This document shows positions 55,337-64,000 of a DNA stretch of 64,000 nt, one piece after another (the stretch's first letter is position 1; the number at the start of each line of letters is the position of its first letter). Source of the stretch: Nocardioides okcheonensis (GTDB taxonomy: Bacteria; Actinomycetota; Actinomycetes; Propionibacteriales; Nocardioidaceae); contig NZ_CP087710.1 of NCBI RefSeq assembly GCF_020991065.1, forward strand, positions 2,294,001-2,358,000. Reading direction: 5' to 3'. A program made the translations under genes and the position numbers. The notes under the pieces are model-generated. The model did no database searches. It was not told where the DNA came from and saw only the letters and a list, made by a program, of their open reading frames with translations.

Positions 55337-56629
55337 CTAGGACGGCTCCGCGGCGGCTGCCCGCCGCGCCCGCTCGGCGACGGCGTGCGGGTCGGTGCGC
55401 GCGTCGTAGGACCAGAAGTCGCGCAACGCGGCGGCGGTGAGCAGCACCCCGCCGACGCAGGCCACGCCGCCGCTGACGACCGCGCCCCGGACCGACCAGG
55501 CGTCGGCCACGAACCCGGCGCGCGTCGCCCCGGCCATCGGGCCGACGGAGTAGGACAGCATCTCGATGCCCGCCAGCCGCCCGCGCATGGTGTCGGGGAT
55601 GGTCTGGTTCCACACGGTCGCGCGGAAGACCCCGGAGACCATGTCGGCGGCGCCCGCGAGCGCCAGGAACACGCACGCCAGCCAGAACGACGGCATCAGC
55701 CCGGCGAGCGCGATCATCGCGCCGTAGGCGCTGGCCGCCACCACGATCGCGCGGCCGTGGTGGTGCACCCGGCCGACCCAGCCGCTCAGTCCGGTGGCGA
55801 CCATCGCGCCGACCGTCTCGGCCGAGTAGAGCAGCCCCAGCAGCTCGGGCCGTGAGAACACCTCCTCGGCGAGGGCCGGGAACAGCACGACCGGGATCGC
55901 GAGCACCATCGCCGCGATGTCGACGACGTACGTCCCGAGCAGGTCGCGGCGACGCAGCGCGTAGGTCAACCCCTCCCCGATGCCGCGCAGGCTCGGCGGC
56001 GTGGTCTCGCCGTCGTGCGGGTGGGGTCGCATCGCGGCGAAGAGCAGCGACGCGACGACGTAGCCGACCATGGCCGCGAGGAAGCACCAGCCCGCGCCGG
56101 CGTAGGCGACGAGCAGGCCGCCGAGGAGCGGGCCCAGCAGGACGCCGAGCTGCATCGCGAAGCTGCTGAGGGCATTGGCTGCGGCGATCTGGTCGTGGCG
56201 CACGGTGCGGGGCTCGAGGGCCTCGCGCGACGGGCGCTGCAGCGAGCTGGTCGCGGCGTAGAGCCCGGCGAGCACGAAGACCAGCCATACCTGCGGGTCG
56301 GGCAGGAAGGCGTTCCAGGCGAACACGCCCATCAGCCCCACCTGCGCGACGCCCGACCAGACCAGCAGCCGCCGGCGGTCGACGTGGTCGGCGAGCGCGC
56401 CGCCGTAGAGACCGAACACGACGAGCGGTCCCAGCTCGACGAGGCCGACCAGGCCGACGAGGAGGTTGGACCCGGTGAGGTCGTAGATCGTGAACGGCAC
56501 GGCGACGTAGGCGACCATGCTGCCGAGGTAGAACACGCTTCCGGCGGTGAACAGCAGCCGGAAGTCGCGGGAGTCGCGCAGCGGCGAGGTGTCCATCCGC
56601 AGGGCACGCAGGCGTTCTCTCCAGCTCAC
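55337..56629 (-). CDS. MFS transporter
   Basis: A 430-residue major facilitator protein of the enterobactin/drug-exporter type, with about twelve hydrophobic helices. The conserved loop reads GGALADHVDRRRLLVWSG. A basic, Ala-rich tail ends the protein. The GTG at 56629 has GAGACT 8 nt upstream and gives the start SWRERLRALR; another GTG 18 bases upstream would add six residues. Confidence 0.86.
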   Translation of the reverse strand: MSWRERLRALRMDTSPLRDSRDFRLLFTAGSVFYLGSMVAYVAVPFTIYDLTGSNLLVGLVGLVELGPLVVFGLYGGALADHVDRRRLLVWSGVAQVGLMGVFAWNAFLPDPQVWLVFVLAGLYAATSSLQRPSREALEPRTVRHDQIAAANALSSFAMQLGVLLGPLLGGLLVAYAGAGWCFLAAMVGYVVASLLFAAMRPHPHDGETTPPSLRGIGEGLTYALRRRDLLGTYVVDIAAMVLAIPVVLFPALAEEVFSRPELLGLLYSAETVGAMVATGLSGWVGRVHHHGRAIVVAASAYGAMIALAGLMPSFWLACVFLALAGAADMVSGVFRATVWNQTIPDTMRGRLAGIEMLSYSVGPMAGATRAGFVADAWSVRGAVVSGGVACVGGVLLTAAALRDFWSYDARTDPHAVAERARRAAAAEPS

Positions 56630-56679
56630 GACGGGCCAGTCTCGCACCCGGTCCGTGCGGCGCGCACCGGGTTTCGGGC

Positions 56680-57435
56680 TCAGTCGTCCGCGACCTCGTA
56701 GCGGGTGGTGCCCTTGACCTTGTCGTCACCGCACGACTGCCGGCGGACCGGTCCCGGCACGGCCACCAGCGCGGCGTCGGGGTCGCCGCCGGCCAGCCGG
56801 TGCAGCTCGCGGGCCTGCTCGATCCCGGGGCGTCCGGCGCGTCCGCGGGTCCACTCCAGCGGGACGTCGCCGCGGACCACGGACTCGCAGGCCGCGAGCG
56901 CGTCCGCGGTCGACAGCCGGCCGAGGGTGAGCCCGCTGGGGAGGGCGAGCAGGGTGGCGGAGAAGCGGTGGCCGCCGAGGTGGGTCGTCTCCCAGGTGCC
57001 GTCGGGCCAGCGGTCGGCGAGCAGGGCGGCGACCGGGCGGCCGAGCTCGGCGCAGCAGCGGTCGCGCTTGCCGTTGGTGCAGACCAGCCAGAGCGGGCCG
57101 TCGTGGGCCGGGAGGGCGTCGAGGTCGAGGTCGACGAGGTCCTCGGGACGCCCGACGACGGTGCCGCGGACGAGGAAGCCGTCGGGGGTGGCGGTGGCGC
57201 GGTAGACGTGGGTGCCGGGACCGGCGCCCCCGTCGGGCCGGCGCAGGAGGAGCACCAACAGGTCGAGGGACGCGAGGTGGGTGCGTACGACGTCGGGGAG
57301 CCGGTTGTCGGCCACGGCGTCGCGTCCCCACGGCCCGGGCGCCTCGACCAGCAGGACGTCGCGGTCGGTGGGGGCGGTGCCGGCCATCGGCTCGCCGTCG
57401 GTCAGGCTCGCGAGCGCGCACCGGAAGTCAGTCAC
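56680..57435 (-). CDS. Sucrase/ferredoxin-like protein
   Basis: A 251-residue protein of the sucrase/ferredoxin-like family, a thioredoxin-fold group. Marks are LVCTNGKRDRCCAELGRPVAALLADR with a C-x7-CC pattern that could hold an iron-sulfur cluster, and WETTHLGGHRFSATLLALPSGLTLGRL. A late cysteine lies in RRQSCGDD. The role is unknown in bacteria. GAGACT lies 7 nt before the GTG at 57435. Confidence 0.82.
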   Translation of the reverse strand: MTDFRCALASLTDGEPMAGTAPTDRDVLLVEAPGPWGRDAVADNRLPDVVRTHLASLDLLVLLLRRPDGGAGPGTHVYRATATPDGFLVRGTVVGRPEDLVDLDLDALPAHDGPLWLVCTNGKRDRCCAELGRPVAALLADRWPDGTWETTHLGGHRFSATLLALPSGLTLGRLSTADALAACESVVRGDVPLEWTRGRAGRPGIEQARELHRLAGGDPDAALVAVPGPVRRQSCGDDKVKGTTRYEVADD

Positions 57436-57540
57436 GCGCGCCAGTCTCCCCGACGGCCTGCCGGCGCGCGCCGTCGTACCCCCGCGGTGGCGGTCGCTGT
57501 CCACACCCACCCCCGGGGTCGCCGTCCACACCCACCCCCG

Positions 57541-57601
57541 GTAGTCCGCTGCGATCGGCCGGTCGCGGGGCGTTCGGGACCGGCCGATCGCAGCGGACTA
57601 C
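57541..57601. repeat. Palindromic element, copy 1
   Basis: Arms 57541-57564 and 57578-57601 are perfect inverse copies (24 bp) with a 13-base centre. The left arm differs from that of copy 2 (60932-60955) at one base of 24. Direct repeats of CCACACCCACCCCCGG stand just before it (57501 and 57525 regions). It lies between the ferredoxin-like gene and the end of the LuxR-type gene. Confidence 0.85.
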
Positions 57602-57662
57602 CTCGGGGCGGGGCGCTGGGCTGTGGATCCGCGACGCCGGACGGCCGGGCCGGCGGCGTGGC

Positions 57663-60609
57663 TCAGAGCAGGCCGCGGCGGCGGGCGACGGCGGCGGCCT
57701 CGGTGCGGGACGCGGCGTCGAGCTTGGCGAGGATGTTCGAGACGTGCACCGACACCGTCTTGGTGCTGATGAACAGCTGCTTGCCGATCTCGCCGTTGCT
57801 GCGGCCCTCGGCGACCAGCGCGAGGATCTCGGTCTCGCGCGGGGTGAGGGACGCCGCGTCCGCGGTCGCGGGCGCGGGCGCCGACCCGAGCGCGGTGAGC
57901 TCGTCGAGCATCGGGCGGGCCCGCATCGCCTGGGCGGCCGCGCGGCGAGGTCGCCGACCGTACGGGCGCCCGCCGTGTCGCCCGTGGCGCGCAGCACCCC
58001 GGAGAGCCGGACCCGGACCTGCGCGAGCTCGGGCACGCTGCCGTAGGCGACGGCCGCCTCCTCGGCCGCCCGCCAGGCGGCGACCAGCTCGTCGGCCGAC
58101 GGCGGGTCGACCTGCGCCAGCCACCGCCACCGCAGGTGCTCGGCGCTGCGGCGGGCGACCCACATCCGGTACTCCGGGCCACGGCTGGCCTCGTAGCGGG
58201 CGTAGAAGTCCATCACCCGGCCGCCGTCGGAGACCAGCCGCTCGACCGCCGCCCGGTCGGCGGCCCGCTCGTCGGCCGAGCGGTGCACGGCGGCGCTCGC
58301 GAAGCAGCCGACGACCAGCGTCGCGAGGCGCAGCCGCGCCTGGAACCACTCGTGCCACAGCGGCACGACGCTGGCCACGACGTCGTCGTAGGTGGCGAGC
58401 GCCGCCCCGGGGTCGCCCGCTGCCGCCGCCTGGAGGATCTCGGCCGAGCCGGCCGTGATCGCGGTGAGGCCGTCGGAGCCCCAGTGGTCGCGCAGGCGCG
58501 CGAGCGCGTTGTCGCTGTGGGGCCTCGCGCGCAGGCCGTACTGGATCAGCACCTGCTGGGCGAAGTAGAGCCACTCGTAGACGACCGGCGGGTGCTGGCC
58601 GCTGACGTCGAGCAGCCGCCACGCGTCGCTCAGCCGGCCGCGGTGGGTCAGCGCGACGGCCATCATCAGCCGCGCCTCGGCCGGGAACGGCGACCACGCC
58701 AGGCCGCCGACCTCGCTGCGGTCGAGCAGCTCGCGGTAGACGTCGCAGGCGCCGTCGAGGTCGCCGCGGTCGTGGAGGAGCCGGCCGAGGAAGTAGAGGG
58801 CGCGCAGCTCCGGCTCGAGGAGGCCGGCCGCCCGCGCCCGCTCGGCCGCGGCCCGCCAGCCGGCCCCCGCGTCGGCACCACCGGCCGGGTCGAGCCCGGC
58901 GAGGGTGGTGTGGAGCTCGACGGCCAGGCTGGTCAGGTCGTTGCGCTCGGCGAGCTCGAGGGCCTCGAGCGCCGCGGTGCGGGCCTCGTCGGCGTGCCAG
59001 TTGCCGAGGGTCTCGGCGTGGACGAACAGGGCGCGGGCGAGCAGCTTGGGCGGCCCGTCGCGGAGCAGCTCGACGGCCTCGGCCGCGACGTCGCCGGGCG
59101 ACTCGGTCGTGTCGGTGAGCATCAGGGCGGAGGCGAGCGCGGTGAGCAGCTGGCCGCGGTCGACGGGCGCGACCCCGGCGGGCAGCGTCGCGAGCCGCGC
59201 CCGCAGCACCTTGACCGCCTTCGGCACCCGGCCGGAGGCGACCAGCGCCTCGGCGCAGCGGCGGACCAGGGCGAGTGAGTCGAGGTCGGCGGGCGGGGTG
59301 CGGGAGGTGTCGACGAGCTCGAGGGCATCGAGGAAGTGGGTGGCTGCCTCGGCCGGCCGCCGACCGCCATCGCCTCCTCCCCGCCTCGATCGGCGCGCGG
59401 ATCGCGACCGGGCGGGTCGTCGGCGCGGCGGGCGTGCTGGGCGAGCTCGGCGGCGGTGCCGCGCGCGCGGCCCTCGCCGAGCGCGGCGACGAAGTCTGCG
59501 TGCAGCCGCGCCCGCTCGCCGGGCAGCAGGTCGTCGTAGACCGCCTCGCCGAGCAGCGCGTGGCGGAAGGCGTAGGTGCCGCCGCGGGAGGCGACCAGCA
59601 CGTTGGCCTCGACGGCCGAGCGGAGCGCCCCCTCGAGCTCGGCGGTGGGCAGGTCGGAGACGGCGGCGAGGAGGTCGTGGCTGACCTGGCGGCCGGCGAC
59701 CGACACGATCCGCACGACCTGGCGGGTGGTGTCGTCGAGCCGGTCGAGGTGGACCAGCAGCACGTCGGCGAGCTCGCCCGGCACCGACCCCGACCAGGCG
59801 GCGCCGACGAGCTCCTCGACGAAGAACGGGTTGCCCTCGGCGCGGTCGACGATGGAGACGTACTCCGCCTCGGAGAACGTGCCGGGGCGCAGCGCCCGGA
59901 CCAGCTCGCGCACGTCGTCGTCGGGGAGCGGCTCGAGGGCCAGCCGGTCGACCCCGCGAAGCCGCATCCACTCCGCGGCCTGGCGGCGCAGCGGGTGGCG
60001 GCGGTGGAGGTCGTCGGAGCGGTAGGACACGACGAGCGCGACGCCGGGCACCGGCCGGGAGAAGAGGAAGCTGAGCATGTCGCGCGTCGACTCGTCGGCC
60101 CAGTGGGCGTCCTCGACGACGACGAGCACCGGCGCCTGCTCGGCGAGCGCCGCGAGGAGGTCGCTGACCGCGTCGTAGACGTTGCCGCGGTCGAGGGCCT
60201 GGTCGCCCGACGCGGTCTCGCTGCTGCGGACCCGGCGGCCGGGCTGGAGCCGCGCGAGGGTGGGGTGCTGGTCGAGGACGCGGGAGGCCACCGCGGGCTC
60301 GTCGGCCATCACCCGGCCGAGGATCTCGGAGAAGGGGAGGTAGGGCAGGGAGCTGTCGGCGAGGTCGAGGCAGTGGCCCGCGACGACCTGCCAGCCGGCG
60401 TCGAGGGCGGCGTCGCGCAGCGACATCAGCACGCGGGTCTTGCCGACCCCCGCCTCGCCGGCCACGAGCATCGCGCGGACGGTGGGGTCACCCCCGGACG
60501 CACGGATGCCGAGCTGGGCACTCAGCTGCTCCAGCTCGGCATCGCGTCCGATCAGGTCGGTGGTCCGCAGCGCCGGCACGCACGACATTGTGTCGTGCAG
60601 GTCCGACAT
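57663..60609 (-). pseudogene. LuxR-family ATP-binding regulator, multiply frameshifted
   Basis: The intact layout would be about 982 residues: an ATPase domain with Walker A AGEAGVGKT (from 60609), Walker B VLVVVEDAHWADE, a long helical repeat region, and a LuxR DNA-binding domain (LTPRETEILALVAEGRSNGEIGKQLFISTKTVSVHVSNILAKL) at the end. Net one-base losses near 59357-59410 and at 57942-57943 break it into three frames. Near 59350-59410 three separate indels fit best. Codon use is normal on both sides of each break. Sequencing error or recent decay. Confidence 0.85.
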
Positions 60610-60632
60610 CTGCGGCTCGACGGCGCTGCGGG

Positions 60633-60752
60633 TCACTTCGTCGTCGGGTCGCTCGCCCGGACCCGGGTCCAGCGGCGCACGCCGTAGTCCTTGCGGATCC
60701 TGTCCTGTCGGTAGGCGATCTCGGCACCCAGGAAGCTGTCGGTGGTGAACAT
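60633..60752 (-). CDS. 39-residue basic small protein
   Basis: GAGGAG lies 6 bases before an ATG at 60752 that opens a 39-residue frame ending in TGA at 60633-60635. It begins MFTTDSFLGAEIAYRQDRIR and is rich in Arg, Lys, Tyr and Asp with no hydrophobic segment. It lies just upstream of the LuxR-type gene, on the same strand, so the two may be co-transcribed. Strong ribosome site and normal codon use favour a real gene; many actinobacteria carry short basic proteins of this kind. Function unknown. Confidence 0.6.
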   Translation of the reverse strand: MFTTDSFLGAEIAYRQDRIRKDYGVRRWTRVRASDPTTK

Positions 60753-60808
60753 GGCCTTCTCCTCTGCTCCACGGTCCTGGCTGGACCGTGGGAAGAGAGT
60801 CCGTCGGT

Positions 60809-60903
60809 GAGGTAGGCCGCGACATCGGGCGGGTGCCCTATCCGCGAGCGCCCGGCTACCTCAGATGCGCGCGTCGAGGGCGTACGGCACCGGTCTGAGG
60901 TAG
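60809..60903. repeat. Overlapping inverted repeats built on GAGGTAG
   Basis: GAGGTAG at 60809-60815 pairs with CTACCTC at 60856-60862, and CTACCTCAGA (60856-60865) pairs perfectly with TCTGAGGTAG (60894-60903). The middle arm can thus pair with either side, giving two alternative hairpins. The stretch lies between the hut genes and the small gene; it could be a regulatory or repeat element. Confidence 0.55.
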
Positions 60904-60931
60904 CGCCCGCCCGTCTCCACAGCCTCGCCGG

Positions 60932-60992
60932 GTAGTCCGCTGCGTTCGGCCGGTCGACGGGCCCCGAACACCGGCCGACCGCAGCGGACTAC
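60932..60992. repeat. Palindromic element, copy 2
   Basis: Arms 60932-60955 and 60969-60992 pair at 22 of 24 positions around a 13-base centre, just as in copy 1 (57541-57601). Outer arms CCACAGCCTC and GAGGCTGTGG (about 60917-60926, 61009-61018) extend it. It lies after the hutI stop. Confidence 0.85.
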
Positions 60993-61027
60993 TGGGGGAG
61001 GGGGCGGGAGGCTGTGGACAGGCCGGG

Positions 61028-62203
61028 TCAGCGGGAGACGACGGGGCGGCCGGACTGCCACACCCCGGCCACGAGCGGGACGCCCGGGCGGTAGGCGAGG
61101 TGGACGTACGACGGCGCGTCGAGCAGGACGAGGTCGGCGACCTTGCCGGGGGCGAGCACGCCGACGTCGTCGCGGTCGAGGGCGGCGGCACCCGTGGCGG
61201 TGGCGGCGTGCAGCGCCTCGGCCGGGCTCATCCGCATCTCCCGGACCGCGAGCGCGATGCAGAGCGCCATCGAGGAGGTGAAGCAGGAGCCCGGGTTGCA
61301 GTCGCTGGCGAGCGCGACGCGGACGCCGGCGTCGAGGAGCCCGCGCGCGTCGGGGTAGGGCTGGCGGGTGGAGAACTCGACGCCCGGCAGCAGGGTCGCG
61401 ACGGTGCCGCTGTCGGCGAGGGCGGCCACGTCGGCGTCGGCGAGGAAGGTGCAGTGGTCGACCGCGACCAGGCCGAGCTCGCAGGCCAGCCGCACCCCGC
61501 CGCCGTACGTCAGCTGGTTGGCGTGGAGCCGTCCGCGCAGGCCGCTGCCGGACCCCGCGGCGAGGATGGTGCGTGCCTGGTCGACGTCGAAGGCGCCGTC
61601 CTCGCAGAACACGTCGATCCACCGGGCGTGCGGCGCGGCGGCGGCGAGCATGGGGCCGGTGACCAGCTCGACGTAGTCCTCGGGCGTCGTCCCGGCGGGC
61701 ACCACGTGGGCGCCGAGGAAGGTGGTCTCGTCGGTGAACTGGCTCGCGACCGCGAGGCTCCGCGCCTCGTCGTGGACCGACAACCCGTAGCCGCTCTTGA
61801 TCTCCACCGTCGTCGTGCCCTGGGCCCGCATCTCCGCGACCAGCCGCGCGACTGCTGCGGTGAGCTGCTCGTCCGTCGCGGCCCGGGTGCGGGCGACGGT
61901 GGTGCGGATGCCGCCGGCCGAGTAGGGCTCGCCGGTCATCCGGGCCTCGAACTCCGCCGAGCGGTCGCCGGCGAAGACGAGGTGGCTGTGGGAGTCGACG
62001 AAGCCGGGGACGACCGCGCGCCCGCCCGCGTCGACCTGCACGTCGGCCGCGGGCGCCTGCGCGGCCGGGCCGACCCACGCCACGCGCCCGCCCTCGAGCA
62101 CGACCGCGGCGTCGCGGACCAGCCCGAGCAGACCACCCTCCTCGGCGCGGGCCTGGTCGTTGGTGGCCAGCTCGGCGATGTTCGTGATGACCGTCGTCGT
62201 CAT
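61028..62203 (-). CDS. hutI: Imidazolonepropionase
   Basis: A 391-residue amidohydrolase that opens 4-imidazolone-5-propionate to N-formimino-L-glutamate, the third step of histidine breakdown. Metal and substrate residues: [17 protein letters not shown] with the first Hx[25 protein letters not shown], and [16 protein letters not shown] with the late Asp. The start overlaps the hutF stop by four bases (ATGA). It follows hutF, which takes its product. Confidence 0.94.
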   Translation of the reverse strand: MTTTVITNIAELATNDQARAEEGGLLGLVRDAAVVLEGGRVAWVGPAAQAPAADVQVDAGGRAVVPGFVDSHSHLVFAGDRSAEFEARMTGEPYSAGGIRTTVARTRAATDEQLTAAVARLVAEMRAQGTTTVEIKSGYGLSVHDEARSLAVASQFTDETTFLGAHVVPAGTTPEDYVELVTGPMLAAAAPHARWIDVFCEDGAFDVDQARTILAAGSGSGLRGRLHANQLTYGGGVRLACELGLVAVDHCTFLADADVAALADSGTVATLLPGVEFSTRQPYPDARGLLDAGVRVALASDCNPGSCFTSSMALCIALAVREMRMSPAEALHAATATGAAALDRDDVGVLAPGKVADLVLLDAPSYVHLAYRPGVPLVAGVWQSGRPVVSR

Positions 62204-63504
62204 GCCCAGATCCTCTCGATGACCTCGTCGAGCTCGCGCCCGATCGCGGCGCGGTCGCCGTCCTCGACGACCCAGCGGCCGTCGACCATCACCCGGCGCA
62301 CGTCCTCGGCGACGGCGGCGAAGACGACGGTGTTCTCGTCGCGGCCGGTGCCGGCCGTGCGCGGCGTCGCCGGGTCGAGCACGACGAGGTCGGCGCGCTG
62401 CCCGACCGCGATCGCACCCGCGTCGTCCCAGCCCAGGGAGGCGTGCCCGTCGACGGTCGCGGCGGCGAGCAGCTCGCCCGCGGTCCAGTGGCCGCGCCGC
62501 TGGGTGGCCAGCCGCTCGTCGAGCTCGACCGCGCGCATCTCCTCGAAGAGGTCGACGACCGCGTGGCTGTCGGAGCCCAGCGTGAGCCGGGCGCCGGCGT
62601 CGTGGAGCGCCCGCGAGGGCCCGATGCCGTCACCGAGGTCGCGCTCGGTCGTCGGGCAGAACGAGGCGTACGCCCCGGCGCGCCCGATCAGCGCGACGTC
62701 GTCGTCGGTGAGGTGGGTGGCGTGCACCAGCGACGTGGTGGACCGCAGCAGCCCGTGGTCGTCGAGCAGCCGCGCGGGCGTCACGCCGTACGCCGCGCGG
62801 CACCCGTCGTTCTCGGCGACCTGCTCGGAGAGGTGGACGTGGAAGGGCCGCTCACCGACCCGGTCCGCCACGGCTCCCAGGTCGTCCGCGGGCACGGCCC
62901 GCACGGAGTGGACGGCTGCCCCGACGCGCGCGTGCGGTCCCGGGACGAGTGCGCCCGCCCGGGCGGTCCACGCGTCGACCGACCCGTCGCTGTAGCGGAC
63001 CTGTGCACCCTCGGGCGGCGCGCCGAAGCCGGAGGAGAGGTAGAGCGTGTCGAGCAGGGTGACCCGGATCCCGGCCTCGCGCGCGGCGTGGACGAGCGCG
63101 TGACCCATCTCGTTGGGGTCGGCGTAGGGCGTGCCGTCGGGCTGGTGGTGCAGGTAGTGGAACTCCCCGACGCACGTGATCCCGGCCGCCGCCATCTCGC
63201 GGTAGGTGGCCCGCGCGAGCGCGACGTACGTCTCCGGGTCGAGCGGGGCCGCGACGGCGTACATCTGGTCGCGCCAGGTCCAGAAGCTGCCGCGCCCGCG
63301 CTGGGTGCGACCGCGCAGCGCGCGGTGGAAGGCGTGGCTGTGGGTGTTGGCCAGGCCGGGCACCACCAGCCCGCGCACCGGCACCGCGCGCGGCGGGTCG
63401 CTGTCGGGCACCACGGAGGTGAAGCGGCCGTCCTCGACCTCGACCAGCACGTCGTCGCGGACCGCGCCGTCGACCCACGCGCGCTCCAGGAGGTACGCCG
63501 TCAT
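62200..63504 (-). CDS. hutF: Formimidoylglutamate deiminase
   Basis: A 434-residue amidohydrolase that turns N-formimino-L-glutamate into N-formyl-L-glutamate and ammonia. It has [19 protein letters not shown] (metal HxH), [27 protein letters not shown] and [10 protein letters not shown], in the family order. Its presence shows that histidine is degraded by the HutF branch, not by direct hydrolysis to formamide. Both ends overlap their neighbours by four bases (ATGA), so the genes are one operon. Confidence 0.93.
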   Translation of the reverse strand: MTAYLLERAWVDGAVRDDVLVEVEDGRFTSVVPDSDPPRAVPVRGLVVPGLANTHSHAFHRALRGRTQRGRGSFWTWRDQMYAVAAPLDPETYVALARATYREMAAAGITCVGEFHYLHHQPDGTPYADPNEMGHALVHAAREAGIRVTLLDTLYLSSGFGAPPEGAQVRYSDGSVDAWTARAGALVPGPHARVGAAVHSVRAVPADDLGAVADRVGERPFHVHLSEQVAENDGCRAAYGVTPARLLDDHGLLRSTTSLVHATHLTDDDVALIGRAGAYASFCPTTERDLGDGIGPSRALHDAGARLTLGSDSHAVVDLFEEMRAVELDERLATQRRGHWTAGELLAAATVDGHASLGWDDAGAIAVGQRADLVVLDPATPRTAGTGRDENTVVFAAVAEDVRRVMVDGRWVVEDGDRAAIGRELDEVIERIWA

Positions 63505-64000
63505 GCGAGCAACCCGGGGCCCGCCAGCTCGGCCAGCACGTCGGCGAGCGCGTCGACGCCGGCCAGGCAGTCGGCGGTCTCGGCGTGCTCGTCGGGCGAG
63601 TGCGAGACGCCGGTCGGGTTGCGGACGAAGACCATCGCGGTCGGGATGCCGGCGTCGGACAGGATGCCGGCGTCGTGACCGGCCTGGGTCGCGATGACGG
63701 GCCAGCCGTGGAGGCCGGCGAGACGCCCGGCCAGGTCGGGGTCGAAGGCGACCGAGCCCGACACCGACTCCGCGGTCACCGTCAGGGCGGTGCCGTCGCG
63801 CCCGGCGCGGTCCTCGGCCTGGCGCGCGATGGCGGCGACCAGCTCGGCGAGGGCGTCGTCGGAGGACGCGCGGGCGTCGAGCCAGGCGGTGACGAGGGAC
63901 GGCACGGCGTTGGTGCCGTTGGGCTCGACCGCGACCCGGCCGAAGGTCGCGCGCTGCGCGGAGAGGCGGGCCTGCTTGTTGGCCGCCAGCGCGGTCATCG
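63501..64000 (-). CDS. M20-family amidohydrolase, C-terminal part (allantoate amidohydrolase-like)
   Basis: The visible 166 residues are the C-terminal end of an M20-type zinc hydrolase of the carbamoylase/allantoate amidohydrolase group: AVEPNGTNAVPSLVTAWLDARA with the conserved DxR start of the small domain, ATQAGHDAGILSDAGIPTAMVFVRNPTGVSHSPDEHA with the His and late SHSPxE metal-site motif. It overlaps the hutF start by four bases (ATGA), so it belongs to the hut operon and may take the place of HutG in splitting N-formylglutamate. The 5' end is outside the window. Confidence 0.85.
   Translation of the reverse strand, partial: MTALAANKQARLSAQRATFGRVAVEPNGTNAVPSLVTAWLDARASSDDALAELVAAIARQAEDRAGRDGTALTVTAESVSGSVAFDPDLAGRLAGLHGWPVIATQAGHDAGILSDAGIPTAMVFVRNPTGVSHSPDEHAETADCLAGVDALADVLAELAGPGLLA

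Noticed and set aside
57500..57540. Direct repeats of CCACACCCACCCCCGG as a separate element.
   Set aside because: Only two copies, next to the palindrome; treated as part of that element.

Overview
The window is 64 kb of very GC-rich DNA. Codons end almost always in G or C, genes are packed tightly, many neighbouring genes overlap by ATGA or GTGA, and GTG starts are common. The gene content points to a high-GC actinobacterium, most like Nocardioides or a close relative: a dnaK-grpE-dnaJ-hspR operon under HAIR operators, a SigE-family sigma factor, secreted M4 and M28 peptidases, and a HutF/HutI histidine pathway. The genus is inferred from style and content, not from a search.

Layout. 1-11 kb: end of a probable transporter, fba, an anti-sigma-like membrane protein with its sigma factor, an RNA methyltransferase, a DedA protein, pyrE, an aminotransferase, two Gln/Pro-rich membrane proteins (one frameshifted), and an ABC transporter pair. 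11-25 kb: a hydrolase-PfkB kinase pair, a PNPOx-fold stress protein, a flavin monooxygenase, a GAF-domain histidine kinase, an FAD-linked 2-hydroxyacid dehydrogenase with DoxX and MFS genes, a secreted metalloprotease, and a CPBP protease. 25-43 kb: a secreted peptidoglycan-binding protein, clpB, a NarL-type two-component pair, small stress-type proteins, a frameshifted pentapeptide protein, an aldo/keto reductase, an acyltransferase, a retron-type reverse transcriptase locus, then hspR-dnaJ-grpE-dnaK. 43-57 kb: SGNH hydrolase, M4, M28 and M3 peptidases, a permuted photolyase-like protein, MFS transporters, a P-loop GTPase, and a pair resembling type VII secretion proteins. 57-64 kb: a ferredoxin-like protein, a multiply frameshifted LuxR/AAA regulator flanked by two copies of one palindrome, and the hut genes running off the end.

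How the genes work together. HspR, encoded at the end of the dnaK operon, can be expected to repress both dnaK and clpB, because near-identical inverted repeats lie upstream of each. The hut genes turn imidazolonepropionate into formylglutamate and probably onward. The most unusual locus is at 35.8-37.6 kb. A reverse transcriptase with retron-lineage motifs is preceded by a 171-nt segment bounded by a long inverted repeat, with two internal hairpins and a promoter placed so that transcription would start at the first base of the repeat. That layout is expected of a retron non-coding RNA. A small Cys/His-rich protein gene follows the RT gene.

Two cautions. Four genes carry at least one frameshift each, which may reflect uncorrected indels in the assembly rather than real gene decay. 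All functional calls come from reading motifs by eye; no alignment, HMM or folding program was run.
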